The notes: generated from the sequence alone by a model not told the origin. A stretch of DNA of 64,000 bases from Mesorhizobium sp. L-8-3 (GCF_016756615.1 NZ_AP023262.1:2977501-3041500), one strand, 5' to 3'; numbered from the stretch's first letter, positions 1-9,918 are shown. Numbers and translations: made by a program.

Positions 1-132
1 GGCAGATTTGCCAGTCTGACTTAACTCCTTGATCGCCTGCCCATATGTGATCCCTTCCTGCGCGTATGACTGGCCCGCGACCGCGCCGAGAGCGAGCATC
101 GTTGCAAGGAGTAGCGCTTCTTTACTCTTCAT
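1..132 (-). CDS. Small secreted protein, C-terminus cut off by the window edge
   Basis: The visible 44 residues begin MKSKEALLLATMLALGAVAG and read as a signal peptide: two Lys, a hydrophobic core, then a likely cleavage after SYAQ. The mature part starts EGITYGQAIKEL and then runs off the window. The start is supported by a purine-rich GGGGACGG stretch just upstream. It lies 41 bp downstream of the Cys-rich secreted gene on the same strand, so the two are probably co-transcribed. No family can be assigned from this fragment. Confidence 0.55.
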   Translation of the reverse strand, partial: MKSKEALLLATMLALGAVAGQSYAQEGITYGQAIKELSQTGKSA

Positions 133-173
133 CTTCCGTCCCCTGATCTGCCTTTCACCTGACCGCTGCCCTG

Positions 174-617
174 CTACTGGATCTTCGCTATCTGATCGAG
201 CCAGCCGGCGGCCTGCAGGGCCTGCTTGCAGGCTGTCGTCAGCCTCCGGAAATTGTCCCGCCGCATCAGGCAGTGCAGTTTCCGGGCCTGCCCTGTCCCT
301 TGGCTTGCGCAGAATTCTTTGACGTCGAAGGCACAAAGCTGCGGCGCGGCCTGCTCGGCGGCAAGGCGGGCTTCCATGTTCGCGACAAATGCCGCCGTGG
401 CGGACTTGCAGGAAGAAGAGGCCTTTGCCTGGAGGCATGAAGCCAGCTTGCCGCTGCCCGGCCTTATGCTCCTGCAGGATTTTTCGACATCGGCGCGGCA
501 AGCCTGCGCCCACAGCCCAACCGAATCCCCGAAGCTCATGGTCTGGGCGGCAGCCGGATGCGTGATGAAAGACGAAGCGGTTAAGCAAAGCGCGAGGCAA
601 ATTGTCTTGAATCTCAT
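174..617 (-). CDS. Secreted Cys-rich repeat protein
   Basis: This 147-residue protein has a signal peptide (hydrophobic core about residues 5-20, likely cleavage after HPAAAQ). The mature part carries regularly spaced Cys pairs (QACRADVEKSC, LASCLQAKASSSC, LCAFDVKEFC, then two near the end). This spacing resembles the 'cysteine rich repeat' (Golgi/FGFR-type, PF00839) that occurs in small periplasmic proteins of alphaproteobacteria. The mature protein is probably periplasmic and disulfide-bonded. A strong ribosome site, GGAGAGAAGG, precedes the ATG. A second small secreted gene follows on the same strand. The function is unknown; the family assignment rests on Cys spacing alone. Confidence 0.7.
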   Translation of the reverse strand: MRFKTICLALCLTASSFITHPAAAQTMSFGDSVGLWAQACRADVEKSCRSIRPGSGKLASCLQAKASSSCKSATAAFVANMEARLAAEQAAPQLCAFDVKEFCASQGTGQARKLHCLMRRDNFRRLTTACKQALQAAGWLDQIAKIQ

Positions 618-1027
618 ACCTTCTCTCCATTGAGTAATCCAGGCACATCACAGCTCAGCACAAAAGCCGATTCTGTTGAAGTCCAGATCGCGGCGGCGCG
701 CCGGCGACTTTCTCGAACTGCAATTCCAATCTGCTTTTCTCAAAGAATCTTGCCGTGCCCCTGAAAGTCAGCATAGGCAGATGCCGCGGGCAGATGGACG
801 TAGTTTACGGTAGGTTACGGCGTGGGCGATCCCGCCCAAATCAAGATGCGGCCGAATGAACAGGAAGCTCGCGCATCCGGCGGCGAAGAGCCGGGTTCGA
901 AAACTCTGCTCGTTCAATCTTTCCTGTCCGGCGGCTGTTCGACAGGACCGCTTTTCTCGACCCGGTGCGAAAAGCCTCGTCCGAGATGCGCGGCCTTAGG
1001 CCGGGGCGGCTGCCTCGCTGGCCGAGG
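618..1027. other. 410-bp intergenic region without a supported gene
   Basis: The stretch lies between the start of the Cys-rich gene and the stop of the FGGY kinase. Open frames here lack ribosome sites and recognisable motifs. I see no strong terminator, RNA gene or operator; the promoter of the Cys-rich gene should lie close to 620-700. Confidence 0.5.
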
Positions 1028-2641
1028 CTAGCAGCTTCTGAGCGTCTGCGCGTCGATCTGCAACCGCTTGAAACCTTCGAAGCGCCGCCGGTGGATATCG
1101 GCGATCTCCCCCTGCGCGGGCCGATAGGTGCGCTCGGCGGAGGAAAGCCTCGCCATGGCGTCGCGCATGTCCGCGAATTTTTCAGCTGCGGCCGCGCCGA
1201 GGATCGCCGCTCCCAGCAGCACCGGCTCCGATGCCCTCGGTGCGACGACGGGCTTGCCGCTCGAGTCGGCCAGCAACTGGCGGACAAATTCGTGCTGGCC
1301 TGCGCCGCCGCTGATGACGACATTTTCGACCGCGGCACCTGCTTCGGCCTGGGTGTCGATGATCTGGCGCAGGCCGTAGCCAATACCGCAGAGACCGGCG
1401 ACGTAGAGAGCAACGAGACTGTCGATGTCCCGCTCCATGCCGAGGCCGACGATCACGGCCCGCGCATGCGGATCGGCGTGCGGTGCGCGATTGCCGAGGA
1501 ATTCCGGGACGACGTGAAGACCGGTCGCCAGCTTCACCGCTTCGCTCGGTGTGCTGCATTTCGCCGCCGCGAGATCGGCGAGCAGGACGGGCAGCGCGGC
1601 GCCCTTGCGTTGCGAGAGCTCGGCGGCTTCCGCAGCCGCAGGGTGGAAACGCAGAAGCTGGTCGATCGCCGCGCCCGCCGCGCTCTGGCCGCCCTCGTTC
1701 AGCCACATGCCGGGCACCATCGCCGAATAGTAGGGACCCCAGACGCCGGGGACGAAGACCGGCCCGGCGGTGCTGGTCATGGTGCAGGAAGACGTGCCGA
1801 ACACATAGGCAAGATTGGCCTGCGGCGCACCGCCGATCCCCACCGTACCGATGCCGCCGGCGTGAGCGTCGATCATACCGGCGGCGACCGCGGTCCCCGT
1901 GGGTAGTCCGAGCTCTTTCGCGGCGCGCTCGGTCAAGCCGCTGGCCAGGGCCGTACCGGGGTCGACGATCTCCTGACCGATGCGGACAAAACTTTCGTCG
2001 GCCAGTTCCTCGAGCCCGATGGTGCGGAAGTAATTCGGGTCCCAGCGGCGCTCATGCGCGAGATAGGTCCATTTGCAGGTGACCGTGCAGGTCGACCGCG
2101 CGAGGCTTCCCGTCGCACGCCAGGTCAGGAAATCGGCGAGGTCGAAGAACTGCCAGGCGGCCGCGAACACTTCGGGACGGTTTTCCTTCAGCCACAACAG
2201 CTTCGGTGTCTCCATCTCGGGCGAGATACGGCCGCCGACATATTTCAGCACCTCATGGCCCGTGGCATTGATGCGCTCGGCCTGGCCGGTGGCGCGATGG
2301 TCCATCCAGACGATGATATCGCGGTCGGCGTCTTGGGAGGGGCCGACGGGAAGGGATTTGCCGCCCGGGCCCAGCACCACCAGCGAGCATGTGGCATCGA
2401 AGCCGATGCCGGCGACGGTGTCCGGGGCAATGCCGGCATTTTCGACGGCCTCGCGAACGGAGGCGCAGACAGCCTCCCAGATCTCCCCGCTGGATTGCTC
2501 GACCAGATTTCCATGTTCGCGCCACAGGGTGATGTCGCGCCTGGCCGAGGCGAGCATCCGGCCGTCGCGGTCGAAGACACCGGCGCGAGCGCTGCCGGTG
2601 CCGACATCGACGCCGATCAGGTGGATGCCAGGCTGCTTCAT
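1028..2641 (-). CDS. FGGY-family pentulose kinase (ribulokinase-like)
   Basis: This 537-residue sugar kinase has the N-terminal phosphate loop GVDVGTGSARAG (about residues 10-21), a GIGFDATCSLVVL segment and a C-terminal ISGGAGQHEFVRQLLAD adenosine-binding motif. The FDATCS signature points to the FGGY/D-ribulokinase branch rather than to xylulokinase or glycerol kinase. The expected reaction is ATP-dependent phosphorylation of a ketopentose such as D-ribulose in the cytoplasm. It is the last gene of the polyol operon, after a ribitol-type dehydrogenase that would supply the ketose. I chose the ATG at 2641 because AGGGTG lies about 7 nt before it. A GTG three codons upstream abuts that site too closely. 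The exact substrate is inferred from context. Confidence 0.85.
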   Translation of the reverse strand: MKQPGIHLIGVDVGTGSARAGVFDRDGRMLASARRDITLWREHGNLVEQSSGEIWEAVCASVREAVENAGIAPDTVAGIGFDATCSLVVLGPGGKSLPVGPSQDADRDIIVWMDHRATGQAERINATGHEVLKYVGGRISPEMETPKLLWLKENRPEVFAAAWQFFDLADFLTWRATGSLARSTCTVTCKWTYLAHERRWDPNYFRTIGLEELADESFVRIGQEIVDPGTALASGLTERAAKELGLPTGTAVAAGMIDAHAGGIGTVGIGGAPQANLAYVFGTSSCTMTSTAGPVFVPGVWGPYYSAMVPGMWLNEGGQSAAGAAIDQLLRFHPAAAEAAELSQRKGAALPVLLADLAAAKCSTPSEAVKLATGLHVVPEFLGNRAPHADPHARAVIVGLGMERDIDSLVALYVAGLCGIGYGLRQIIDTQAEAGAAVENVVISGGAGQHEFVRQLLADSSGKPVVAPRASEPVLLGAAILGAAAAEKFADMRDAMARLSSAERTYRPAQGEIADIHRRRFEGFKRLQIDAQTLRSC

Positions 2642-2768
2642 GCTACTCACCCTGTTCAGATAGATGCCGGCCGGCTGTCCCGTCTCCGAATGAAATCGAG
2701 CTTCAGAGGCGAGGGGATACGAACAACGCGCTTAAAAGGGACGGGCGGCGTCGATTTCGGGAGGTCTC

Positions 2769-3497
2769 CTACAGGTCGACGCTGTTCGGCAGGATGACCA
2801 GATCCCGGATCGTCACATTGCGCGGCCGCGTCAGCATGAAGAGCACGGCATCCGCGACCTCCTTCGGCTGCATCAGGCTGCCATTCGCCAGGGCCTCGTC
2901 CATCTTGGCCTTGGGCCAGTCGTCGAGCAGCGCCGTCACCACCGGGCCCGGAAGAACGGCGCCGACGCGGACGCCATGCTGGGCGACCTGGCGCCGCACC
3001 GTATGCACGAAGGCCTGCACCGCAAATTTCGATGCGGTGTAGATCGGCTCCCAGATGACCGGGACTACGCCGGCGATCGAGCTTGTGAACAGGACGTCGC
3101 CGGATTTCTGCGCGATCATATGCGGCAGGACCGCATGGACCGAGCGGAAAGCCGCGTTGATGTTGAGGTTGAGCATCCGGTCCCAGGCATCGGGGTCGCC
3201 CTCGGCGACCGGTCCGCCGATATAGGCGCCGGCATTGGCGTGGAAGATGTCGAGCCCTCCGGCCAGTTCGAGGATCCGCGGCAGGATGCCCGAAAGCTGC
3301 TTGCCGTCGAGCAGATCGACGACAAGCGGATAAGCATTCGGCCCCATTTCGGCGCAGAGCGCCTTCAACCGGTCCTCTGCCCGGTCTATCAGCACCACCC
3401 TGGCGCCTTCGCCCAGCAATGTGCGCGCGCATTCCAGCCCGATGCCGGAGGCCGCACCGGTGATGGCGGCCACCTTGCCTTGTAGTTGCTGAGCCAT
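2769..3497 (-). CDS. Short-chain dehydrogenase, ribitol 2-dehydrogenase-like
   Basis: This 242-residue classical SDR has the NAD-binding motif TGAASGIG (13-20), HANAG in place of NNAG (87-91), catalytic Ser139/Ser140, Tyr153 and Lys157 (YTASK). The stretch [20 protein letters not shown] resembles rhizobial ribitol dehydrogenases. It would oxidise a pentitol to a ketopentose, the substrate for the FGGY kinase 118 bp downstream. GGAGAC precedes the ATG. It lies downstream of the ABC permease, separated by a palindromic repeat element. The SDR class is certain from the motifs; ribitol as substrate is inferred from sequence resemblance and the kinase, and another polyol such as arabitol is possible. 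Confidence 0.82.
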   Translation of the reverse strand: MAQQLQGKVAAITGAASGIGLECARTLLGEGARVVLIDRAEDRLKALCAEMGPNAYPLVVDLLDGKQLSGILPRILELAGGLDIFHANAGAYIGGPVAEGDPDAWDRMLNLNINAAFRSVHAVLPHMIAQKSGDVLFTSSIAGVVPVIWEPIYTASKFAVQAFVHTVRRQVAQHGVRVGAVLPGPVVTALLDDWPKAKMDEALANGSLMQPKEVADAVLFMLTRPRNVTIRDLVILPNSVDL

Positions 3498-3515
3498 GGT
3501 CCGGTCTCCTTTCCT

Positions 3516-3618
3516 AGAGCATTTCCGCTTTTCTGCAAATCGCGGAAATTCTCTAACTCTTTGTTTTTACGCAATTCCGGACGCAAAACCGCTGCACACT
3601 TTTGCTGGAATTGCTCTG
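3516..3618. repeat. Palindromic intergenic repeat (RIME-like, family C)
   Basis: The element is bounded by AGAGC (3516-3520) and GCTCT (3614-3618). Inside are one hairpin (TTTCCG...CGGAAA) and a second with arms GCAATTCC and GGAATTGC. It sits between the permease and the dehydrogenase genes of the operon. A related half-copy lies at 27061-27120. Its look and position match rhizobial intergenic mosaic elements; it could weaken expression of the downstream dehydrogenase and kinase. Confidence 0.75.
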
Positions 3619-3621
3619 TTA

Positions 3622-4871
<1,250 letters not shown>

Positions 4872-4875
<4 letters not shown>

Positions 4876-5690
4876 AGGCTCTGCTCCTGGGAGTGGGCCT
4901 CGGAGGCCTTCCGGTCCTGGCGGCGGGAGACGGCATTCTCGGTCGCACCGGTGATCGCGGCGACCAGTTCCTGGTTCGTGGCTTCGGGCGTGAACACGCC
5001 GTTGTTGCGGCCGAGCCGCAGCACCACGATGCGATCGGCGACGGCGCGTACGTCCTCCATGTTGTGGCTGATGATGATGACGCCGATGCCGCGATCGCGA
5101 ACGCGCTCTATGAGGTTCAGAACTTCGGCGGTCTGCGCGACGCCGAGCGCGGCGGTCGGCTCGTCGAGCATGATGACCTTGGGGTTCAGCAGCAGCGAAC
5201 GCGCGATGGCGACGGTCTGGCGTTGTCCGCCCGAAAGCGAAGCGATCGGCTCGCGCACCGAAGGAATGCGGGCGGCCAGTTCCCTCAGCAGGGTCCAGGC
5301 GCGGACTTCCATCTCGACCTCGTCCAGCCGCAGCGGCGAAAGCTCGTGGCCAAGGAAGAGATTGGCCACGACATCGAGATTCTCGCAGAGAGCGAGGTCC
5401 TGGAACACCGTGGCGATGCCCATATCAAGCGCGGCCCCGGGATCGGCCAGCGCGACCTCCCGGCCGTTGAATTCGATCGTGCCCGACGTCGGCTGGTGCA
5501 CGCCGGCGAGGATCTTGATCAGCGTCGACTTGCCCGCGCCGTTGTCGCCGACGAGCGCCACGACTTCTCCGGCATGGACATCGAGCTCGATGTCGGTCAG
5601 GGCGGAAACGGCGCCGAATTTCTTGGTGATGTTGCGCAGGCTGAGGATGCGTTCACCCCGCTGCGGGGTCACTCGGGTGTCGGTGGTCAT
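4872..5690 (-). CDS. Sugar ABC transporter ATP-binding protein
   Basis: This 272-residue protein has a single ABC domain, with Walker A GDNGAGKST (48-56), signature SLSGGQ (151-156) and Walker B VIMLDEP (172-178). A single domain instead of the duplicated RbsA type resembles the FrcA fructose-type importers of rhizobia, which work as homodimers. It powers import through the overlapping permease. The gene begins 74 bp after the binding-protein stop, and a strong hairpin lies in that gap. The ribosome site is weak (AACGGGC), which fits lower expression than the binding protein. Confidence 0.92.
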
Positions 5691-5721
5691 GCCCGTTACG
5701 CCTGTGGCCGGAGGGGACAGA

Positions 5722-5748
5722 TGCCCGGCCGGCAGGGCCGGCCGGGCA
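5722..5748 (-). promoter_or_regulatory. Intercistronic 12-bp hairpin after the binding-protein gene
   Basis: TGCCCGGCCGGC (5722-5733) and its exact complement (5737-5748) are separated by 3 nt. No T-run follows. The position, just after the binding-protein stop, suggests an mRNA-stabilising or partial termination hairpin that lets the binding protein be made in excess, as in malE-malF. Confidence 0.65.
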
Positions 5749-5764
5749 AGCGAGCGGCTGTGTT

Positions 5765-6811
5765 CTACTGGGTGATGCCGAGCTTCTTGCAGCCTTCGGC
5801 ATATTCTCCCGTGCAGATTTCTTCGGGCTTCTGGATGCCCTTGTCAAAGATTTCGGCCTTGATGTTCTCGACAGTGACGACGGCGGGAACGAAGAGTTCG
5901 GACGGCGTATCGTAGAGCGTCGTCTTCGCCTCGGGTGTCTCGCCTTTGAGGAACTTCACGGCGACGTTGGCGGCGGCTGCCGCGACGATCTCGGAAGGCT
6001 TCGAGATCGTGTTGTACTGGTCGCCCGAGATGATCAGCTGGAGCGCGGCGATCGTGGCGTCGTTTCCGGTTACCGGCGGCAGCGGGTTCACGCCCGCCGC
6101 CTTGAAGGCTGCGATAGCGCCGCCGGCGGTGCCGTCATTGGCCGCGACCACGCCCTTGATGTCGGCGCCGAAGCGGGTGATCTGCCCCGCAGCCCATTGC
6201 TGGGCTTTCGGCGGCGCCCATTCCGGCGTGTCGAATTCCGCAAGCGTCTTGTAGCCGGAGTTCTCCAGCCCGGCATGGATGCCGTCACGGATCAGCCCGG
6301 CCGCGGCATCGGTCGGCGACCCATTGATCTGGAGAACGCCCGATCCCTCGGCCACGCCGCTCGCCTTCATGTGCTTGACGAGCGATTCCGCAATCGCCTG
6401 GCCGATGCCCTTGTTGTCGAAGGAGACGTAATAGTCCGCCGGCGTATCCGGGATCGGGCGGTCATAGGCGATGATCTTCACCCCTTGCGACTGGGCGAGC
6501 GTGACGAGGCCGGCAGCTGCCGCGGAGTCGACCGGGTCCAGCACGACCACCTTGGCGCCCTGGGCGATGACCGAATTGAACTGCTGCTGTTGCAGCGCGA
6601 CATCGGCGTTGGCGTTCTGGTAGATCACGGTGCAATTCGGGCAGAGCTTTTCCATCTCGGCCTTGAAGCCGGGGAAGTCGTGCTGCTCGTAGCGGGTCGA
6701 TGCCTGATCGGGCATCAGGAACGCGACGGTGGCGTCTTCCTGGGCCGACGCTGCGCCGGCAAACCCGACGACCAGTGCCGCCGATGCCAACAAAAGATTG
6801 CGGTAGTTCAT
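5765..6811 (-). CDS. Periplasmic sugar-binding protein of the ABC importer
   Basis: This 348-residue protein belongs to the ribose/LacI-type periplasmic binding family (Peripla_BP_4). The signal peptide MNYRNLLLASAALVVGFAGA is followed by a cleavage site near ASAQ|ED. Family features include VVVLDPVDSAAAAGLV, IAYDRPIPDTPADYYVSFDN and GVVAANDGTAGGAIAAFKAAG. It captures the sugar in the periplasm and gives it to the permease. It is the first gene of the operon, directly facing the regulator. I place the start at 6811, where AGGAGAG lies just upstream; a start 12 codons earlier would put charged residues before the signal peptide. Confidence 0.92.
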   Translation of the reverse strand: MNYRNLLLASAALVVGFAGAASAQEDATVAFLMPDQASTRYEQHDFPGFKAEMEKLCPNCTVIYQNANADVALQQQQFNSVIAQGAKVVVLDPVDSAAAAGLVTLAQSQGVKIIAYDRPIPDTPADYYVSFDNKGIGQAIAESLVKHMKASGVAEGSGVLQINGSPTDAAAGLIRDGIHAGLENSGYKTLAEFDTPEWAPPKAQQWAAGQITRFGADIKGVVAANDGTAGGAIAAFKAAGVNPLPPVTGNDATIAALQLIISGDQYNTISKPSEIVAAAAANVAVKFLKGETPEAKTTLYDTPSELFVPAVVTVENIKAEIFDKGIQKPEEICTGEYAEGCKKLGITQ

Positions 6812-6993
6812 TCTCTCCTCCTTGGTGAAAGCGGAAAAGCAAGACATGATGACGTCACCGGATCGATGACTTCGACGATCGTCGACTTCAGTCGGCGTCT
6901 GTTTGAACGGCGTGGCAACATCTGCCCGGTGCCCTGGGCGCAGCCTGCTCCACGTGTTTGAAGTTCCTCCCTATGCCAGCGTCGACTGGCGAC

Positions 6994-7029
6994 CTTCATC
7001 GATTGAGCATCGATGCTCAATCGATGAAG
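6994..7029. promoter_or_regulatory. Perfect 36-bp palindrome, candidate LacI-family operator
   Basis: The left half is CTTCATCGATTGAGCATC and the right half is its exact complement with no spacer. The centre TGAGCATCGATGCTCA has the CG-centred form usual for LacI-family operators. It lies 55 bp before the regulator start and about 180 bp before the binding-protein start, so one bound regulator could control both. A separate 14-bp palindrome (TCGACGATCGTCGA) lies at 6872-6885. Confidence 0.85.
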
Positions 7030-7084
7030 CAGTGTTGCCATCAATTGGCGATGGTGTCAAGTTGCGGCAAAGGGAGTGCGATTT

Positions 7085-8122
7085 GTGACCGACGTCCGTC
7101 AGCCGAAGAGACCGACCATCTATGATCTGGCGGAACTGGCCGGCACCTCTGCGAGCGCTGTCAGCTCCGTGCTGAACGGGAACTGGAGGAAGCGCAGGAT
7201 CAGCAGCCAGCTCGCCGAAAAGATCACGCGATTGGCCGAGGAGCAGGGCTATGCGCTGAACATGCAGGCGAGCCTGCTGCGCCGCGAGAAATCGCACATG
7301 ATCGGCATGATCGTCCCCAAATACGACAATCGCTATTTCGGATCGATCGTGGAGCTGTTCGAGGACATGGCTCGCACCAGGGGGCTGTTCCCGATCATCA
7401 CCTGCACGCGCCGCGACCCGGAACTGGAAGTGGAAGCCGCGCGAGCGATGCTTTCCTATCAGGTCGAATGTATCATCGCGACCGGCGCGACCGATCCCGA
7501 CAGGATCACCGAGATCTGCTCGGCGGCCGGCGTGCGCAGCATCAATCTGGATCTTCCGGGATCGCGCGCGCCGTCGGTCATATCGGACAATTTCGGCGGC
7601 GCGCGCGAACTGACCAGGCGAACCCTGCGGAATTGCGAACGAAGCTTCGGGCGGATGGAGCCGCTGATCTTCGTCGGCGGCCGCGGCACCGACCATAACA
7701 CCTCGGAGCGCGTGAGAGGGTTCCGGACCGCGCATGAGGAAATGGGGGTGGACGTCGACGACAGCCATATCCTTACCTGCGGCTACGCGGCCGCAAAGGC
7801 CGAGCGTGCCTTGATCAATCTCGTCGAGGGCGGCGCGGCCTTGCCCCGGGGCATGTTCGTGAACTCGACGATCTCGCTGGAAGGCGTGCTGCGCTGGATC
7901 CGGGAGCGCAGGATCGATGGCCCTTTCGAGCCGGTGCTGGGATGCTTCGACTGGGACCCGGTCGTGCAACTGCTCGACGACAAGATCGAGATGGTGCGCC
8001 AGGACGTGCCGACCATGCTCCAGGCGATCTTCGAGATCATCGAATCCGGATCGACCAAGGAAGGTGTGGTCCAGGTGCCGACCTTGTTCTTCGGCGCGCA
8101 GGGCGGTGCGCAGCAGGTGTGA
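7085..8122 (+). CDS. LacI-family transcriptional regulator of the polyol locus
   Basis: This 345-residue regulator has an N-terminal helix-turn-helix (PTIYDLAELAGTSASAVSSV, about 10-29) and hinge, followed by a ribose-binding-protein-like sensor domain (IGMIVPKYDNRYFGSIVELF, SINLDLPGSRAPSVISDN). Its sensor fold belongs to the same superfamily as the periplasmic protein encoded next door, so it probably senses the same sugar or a metabolite. It is divergent from the operon, with a 36-bp palindrome between. I use the GTG at 7085 because AAAGGGAG lies about 8 nt before it. An upstream in-frame GTG at 7076 overlaps this site. It is most likely a repressor, though some family members activate. Confidence 0.9.
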   Translation: MTDVRQPKRPTIYDLAELAGTSASAVSSVLNGNWRKRRISSQLAEKITRLAEEQGYALNMQASLLRREKSHMIGMIVPKYDNRYFGSIVELFEDMARTRGLFPIITCTRRDPELEVEAARAMLSYQVECIIATGATDPDRITEICSAAGVRSINLDLPGSRAPSVISDNFGGARELTRRTLRNCERSFGRMEPLIFVGGRGTDHNTSERVRGFRTAHEEMGVDVDDSHILTCGYAAAKAERALINLVEGGAALPRGMFVNSTISLEGVLRWIRERRIDGPFEPVLGCFDWDPVVQLLDDKIEMVRQDVPTMLQAIFEIIESGSTKEGVVQVPTLFFGAQGGAQQV

Positions 8123-8224
8123 TCTGCGGAGGGCGGAAGGCGAGCGTCGGGACGCATCAAGAGTCGATTTTGACACCCGGAGGCGCGGTCGTCGCCCAAA
8201 TGCTTTGGTCTTTCCGGGAACGAA

Positions 8225-8299
<75 letters not shown>

Positions 8300-8359
8300 A
8301 TTCGCGATGGCGCATACACCACTTTTGATCGGACACGTCAATAGTGGTTGATCGTCAAA

Positions 8360-8384
8360 TGCACAGGCTGCGACAGCCTGTGCA
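8360..8384 (-). terminator. Hairpin terminator after cpdR
   Basis: TGCACAGGCTG and its exact complement are separated by 3 nt, 19 bp past the cpdR stop. On the minus strand the stem is followed by ATTTGA, so the T-run is weak. Confidence 0.7.
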
Positions 8385-8403
8385 CGATCCACCTTGGCGG
8401 CGC

Positions 8404-8766
8404 TCAGGCCGCCTTCAGCATTTTCTCGACCTCGTTGACGAGATCGCGCAGGTGGAACGGCTTCGACAGCACCTTGGCATCCTTCGGCGCCTTCGAATCG
8501 GGATTGAGCGCGACCGCCGCGAAGCCGGTGATGAACATGACCTTCAGGTCCGGGTCGATCTCGGTTGCCCGGCGGGCGAGTTCGATGCCGTCCATCTCGG
8601 GCATCACGATGTCGGTCAGGAGCAGCGAGAACGGCTCCTCGCGAAGCCGCTCGTAAGCACTCGCCCCATTGTCGAAGTCGCTGACGTCGTAGCCGGCGCG
8701 CTCCAACGCCTTCACCAGGAAACGGCGCATGTCGTCATCGTCTTCCGCCAGAAGAATTCGTGCCAT
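8404..8766 (-). CDS. cpdR: CpdR single-domain response regulator
   Basis: This 120-residue receiver has no output domain. It carries the acidic triad EDDD (8-11), phospho-acceptor Asp52 (LLLTDIVMPEMDG), Thr80 (FITG) and Lys102 (SKPF). In Caulobacter, unphosphorylated CpdR brings substrates to the ClpXP protease at the cell pole and so controls CtrA breakdown and the cell cycle. The CckA-ChpT relay phosphorylates it. The C-terminus ends in Ala-Ala, as in the Caulobacter protein, where this tail is a ClpXP degradation signal. A CtrA half-site-like sequence lies 47 bp upstream. The length and the FAAVALNPDSKAPKDAKVL segment fit the rhizobial orthologue. Confidence 0.93.
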   Translation of the reverse strand: MARILLAEDDDDMRRFLVKALERAGYDVSDFDNGASAYERLREEPFSLLLTDIVMPEMDGIELARRATEIDPDLKVMFITGFAAVALNPDSKAPKDAKVLSKPFHLRDLVNEVEKMLKAA

Positions 8767-8812
8767 AGGGTCCCGTCCGACTCATTCTCGAGCCTGCTGC
8801 CCGGCAGGCCCG

Positions 8813-8820
8813 TTAACCAT
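8813..8820 (+). promoter_or_regulatory. CtrA half-site-like box upstream of cpdR
   Basis: TTAACCAT matches the shorter CtrA recognition sequence known from alphaproteobacteria. It lies upstream of cpdR, whose product controls CtrA stability. The eight-base match alone is weak evidence. Confidence 0.4.
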
Positions 8821-8977
8821 CAGCCATATGAATAGGCGACGGTAAAGATCAAGTGAATGGCGAAGGTGTGGCGGGCGGCCGGACATGCCGAAACGGCAGG
8901 TCCCGCGCACTGGACAGGAGCCTGTGCCGGTGGCAGGTTCGCTTCATGTCCGACACCATTTCCCGGCGTATCCGCCG

Positions 8978-9871
8978 ATGACCAGCGTTGCCGACGACTT
9001 CTCCGTGATCCGTCCTTTCGAGATCAGGGCAAGCGCTGAACAGCGTGTCCCCTTCGTCTTCAACTCGCCCCATAGCGGCCGGCACTATCCCGACCGCTTC
9101 CTTGCCATGACGCGGCTCGACCGCAATCAGATCCGCCGCTCGGAAGACTCCTTCGTCGATCAGCTCTTCGCGGGCGCCGTGGCCCTGGGCGCGCCCATGC
9201 TGGTCGCCAATTTCCCGCGCGCCTATCTCGACGCGAACCGCGAGCCCTGGGAACTCGACCCCCGCATGTTCACCGAGCCGGTGCCGTCCTTCGTCAACAT
9301 CCGCTCGGCGCGTGTGGCAGGTGGCCTCGGCACGGTGCCGAAGCTGGTCGGGGAGGGGCTCGACATCTATCCCGGAAGGTTGCCGCTGGCCGAGGCGGTC
9401 GACCGCATCGAGATCGTCTACAAGCCCTATCACGAGTGCCTGAAGCTGCTGATCTCCCATACCCATGCGCGCTTCGGTTCGGCCGTGCTGATCGACTGCC
9501 ATTCCATGCCGGCGAGCATCCGCGTCGGTGATACGGGCGTCCGGCCGGATTTCATCGTCGGCGATCGTTTCGGCGCCTCGGCGCCGCCGGCACTGACGGA
9601 GCACGCGATAAGCCTTCTTACCGCGATGGGCTACACGGTCGCGTACAACAAGCCCTATGCGGGCGGCTTCATCACCGAACATTACGGCCGTCCGGCGCGC
9701 GGCCTGCACGCGCTGCAGATCGAGGTCAATCGCGGTCTCTACATGAACGAGCGGACCTTCGAGAAGGGCGTCGGCTTCGACGCGCTGGCCGACGACCTCA
9801 CCCGCTTCGTCGCCGATCTGATGGCGTTGCCGGAGCACCATATCGATGTGCCGCCGCTCGCTGCCGAGTGA
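8978..9871 (+). CDS. N-formylglutamate amidohydrolase family protein
   Basis: This 297-residue protein belongs to the N-formylglutamate amidohydrolase family (PF05013), a zinc amidohydrolase fold. Visible family features are FNSPHSGRHYP, DSFVDQLF, FPRAYLDANR, LIDCHSMP and GGFITEHYGRP, which hold probable metal ligands and substrate contacts. HutG members release formate and glutamate in histidine breakdown, but no hut genes are near, so the natural substrate is open. No good ribosome site precedes the ATG at 8978. Instead, an 11-codon open frame at 8946-8981 ends in an ATGA overlap with it, hinting at coupled translation. Its last codons run into a 14-bp tandem repeat. Confidence 0.82.
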   Translation: MTSVADDFSVIRPFEIRASAEQRVPFVFNSPHSGRHYPDRFLAMTRLDRNQIRRSEDSFVDQLFAGAVALGAPMLVANFPRAYLDANREPWELDPRMFTEPVPSFVNIRSARVAGGLGTVPKLVGEGLDIYPGRLPLAEAVDRIEIVYKPYHECLKLLISHTHARFGSAVLIDCHSMPASIRVGDTGVRPDFIVGDRFGASAPPALTEHAISLLTAMGYTVAYNKPYAGGFITEHYGRPARGLHALQIEVNRGLYMNERTFEKGVGFDALADDLTRFVADLMALPEHHIDVPPLAAE

Positions 9872-9918
9872 CAGGGGCCGAGTGACAGGGGCCGAGTGAC
9901 AGGGGCCGAGTGACTGGG
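9863..9918 (+). repeat. Four tandem copies of a 14-bp unit across a stop codon
   Basis: The unit GCCGAGTGACAGGG occurs four times head to tail; the last copy has one substitution (T for A at 9915). The first copy includes the stop codon of the amidohydrolase gene, so every unit carries a TGA, but only some are in its frame. It probably arose by replication slippage. Confidence 0.95.
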
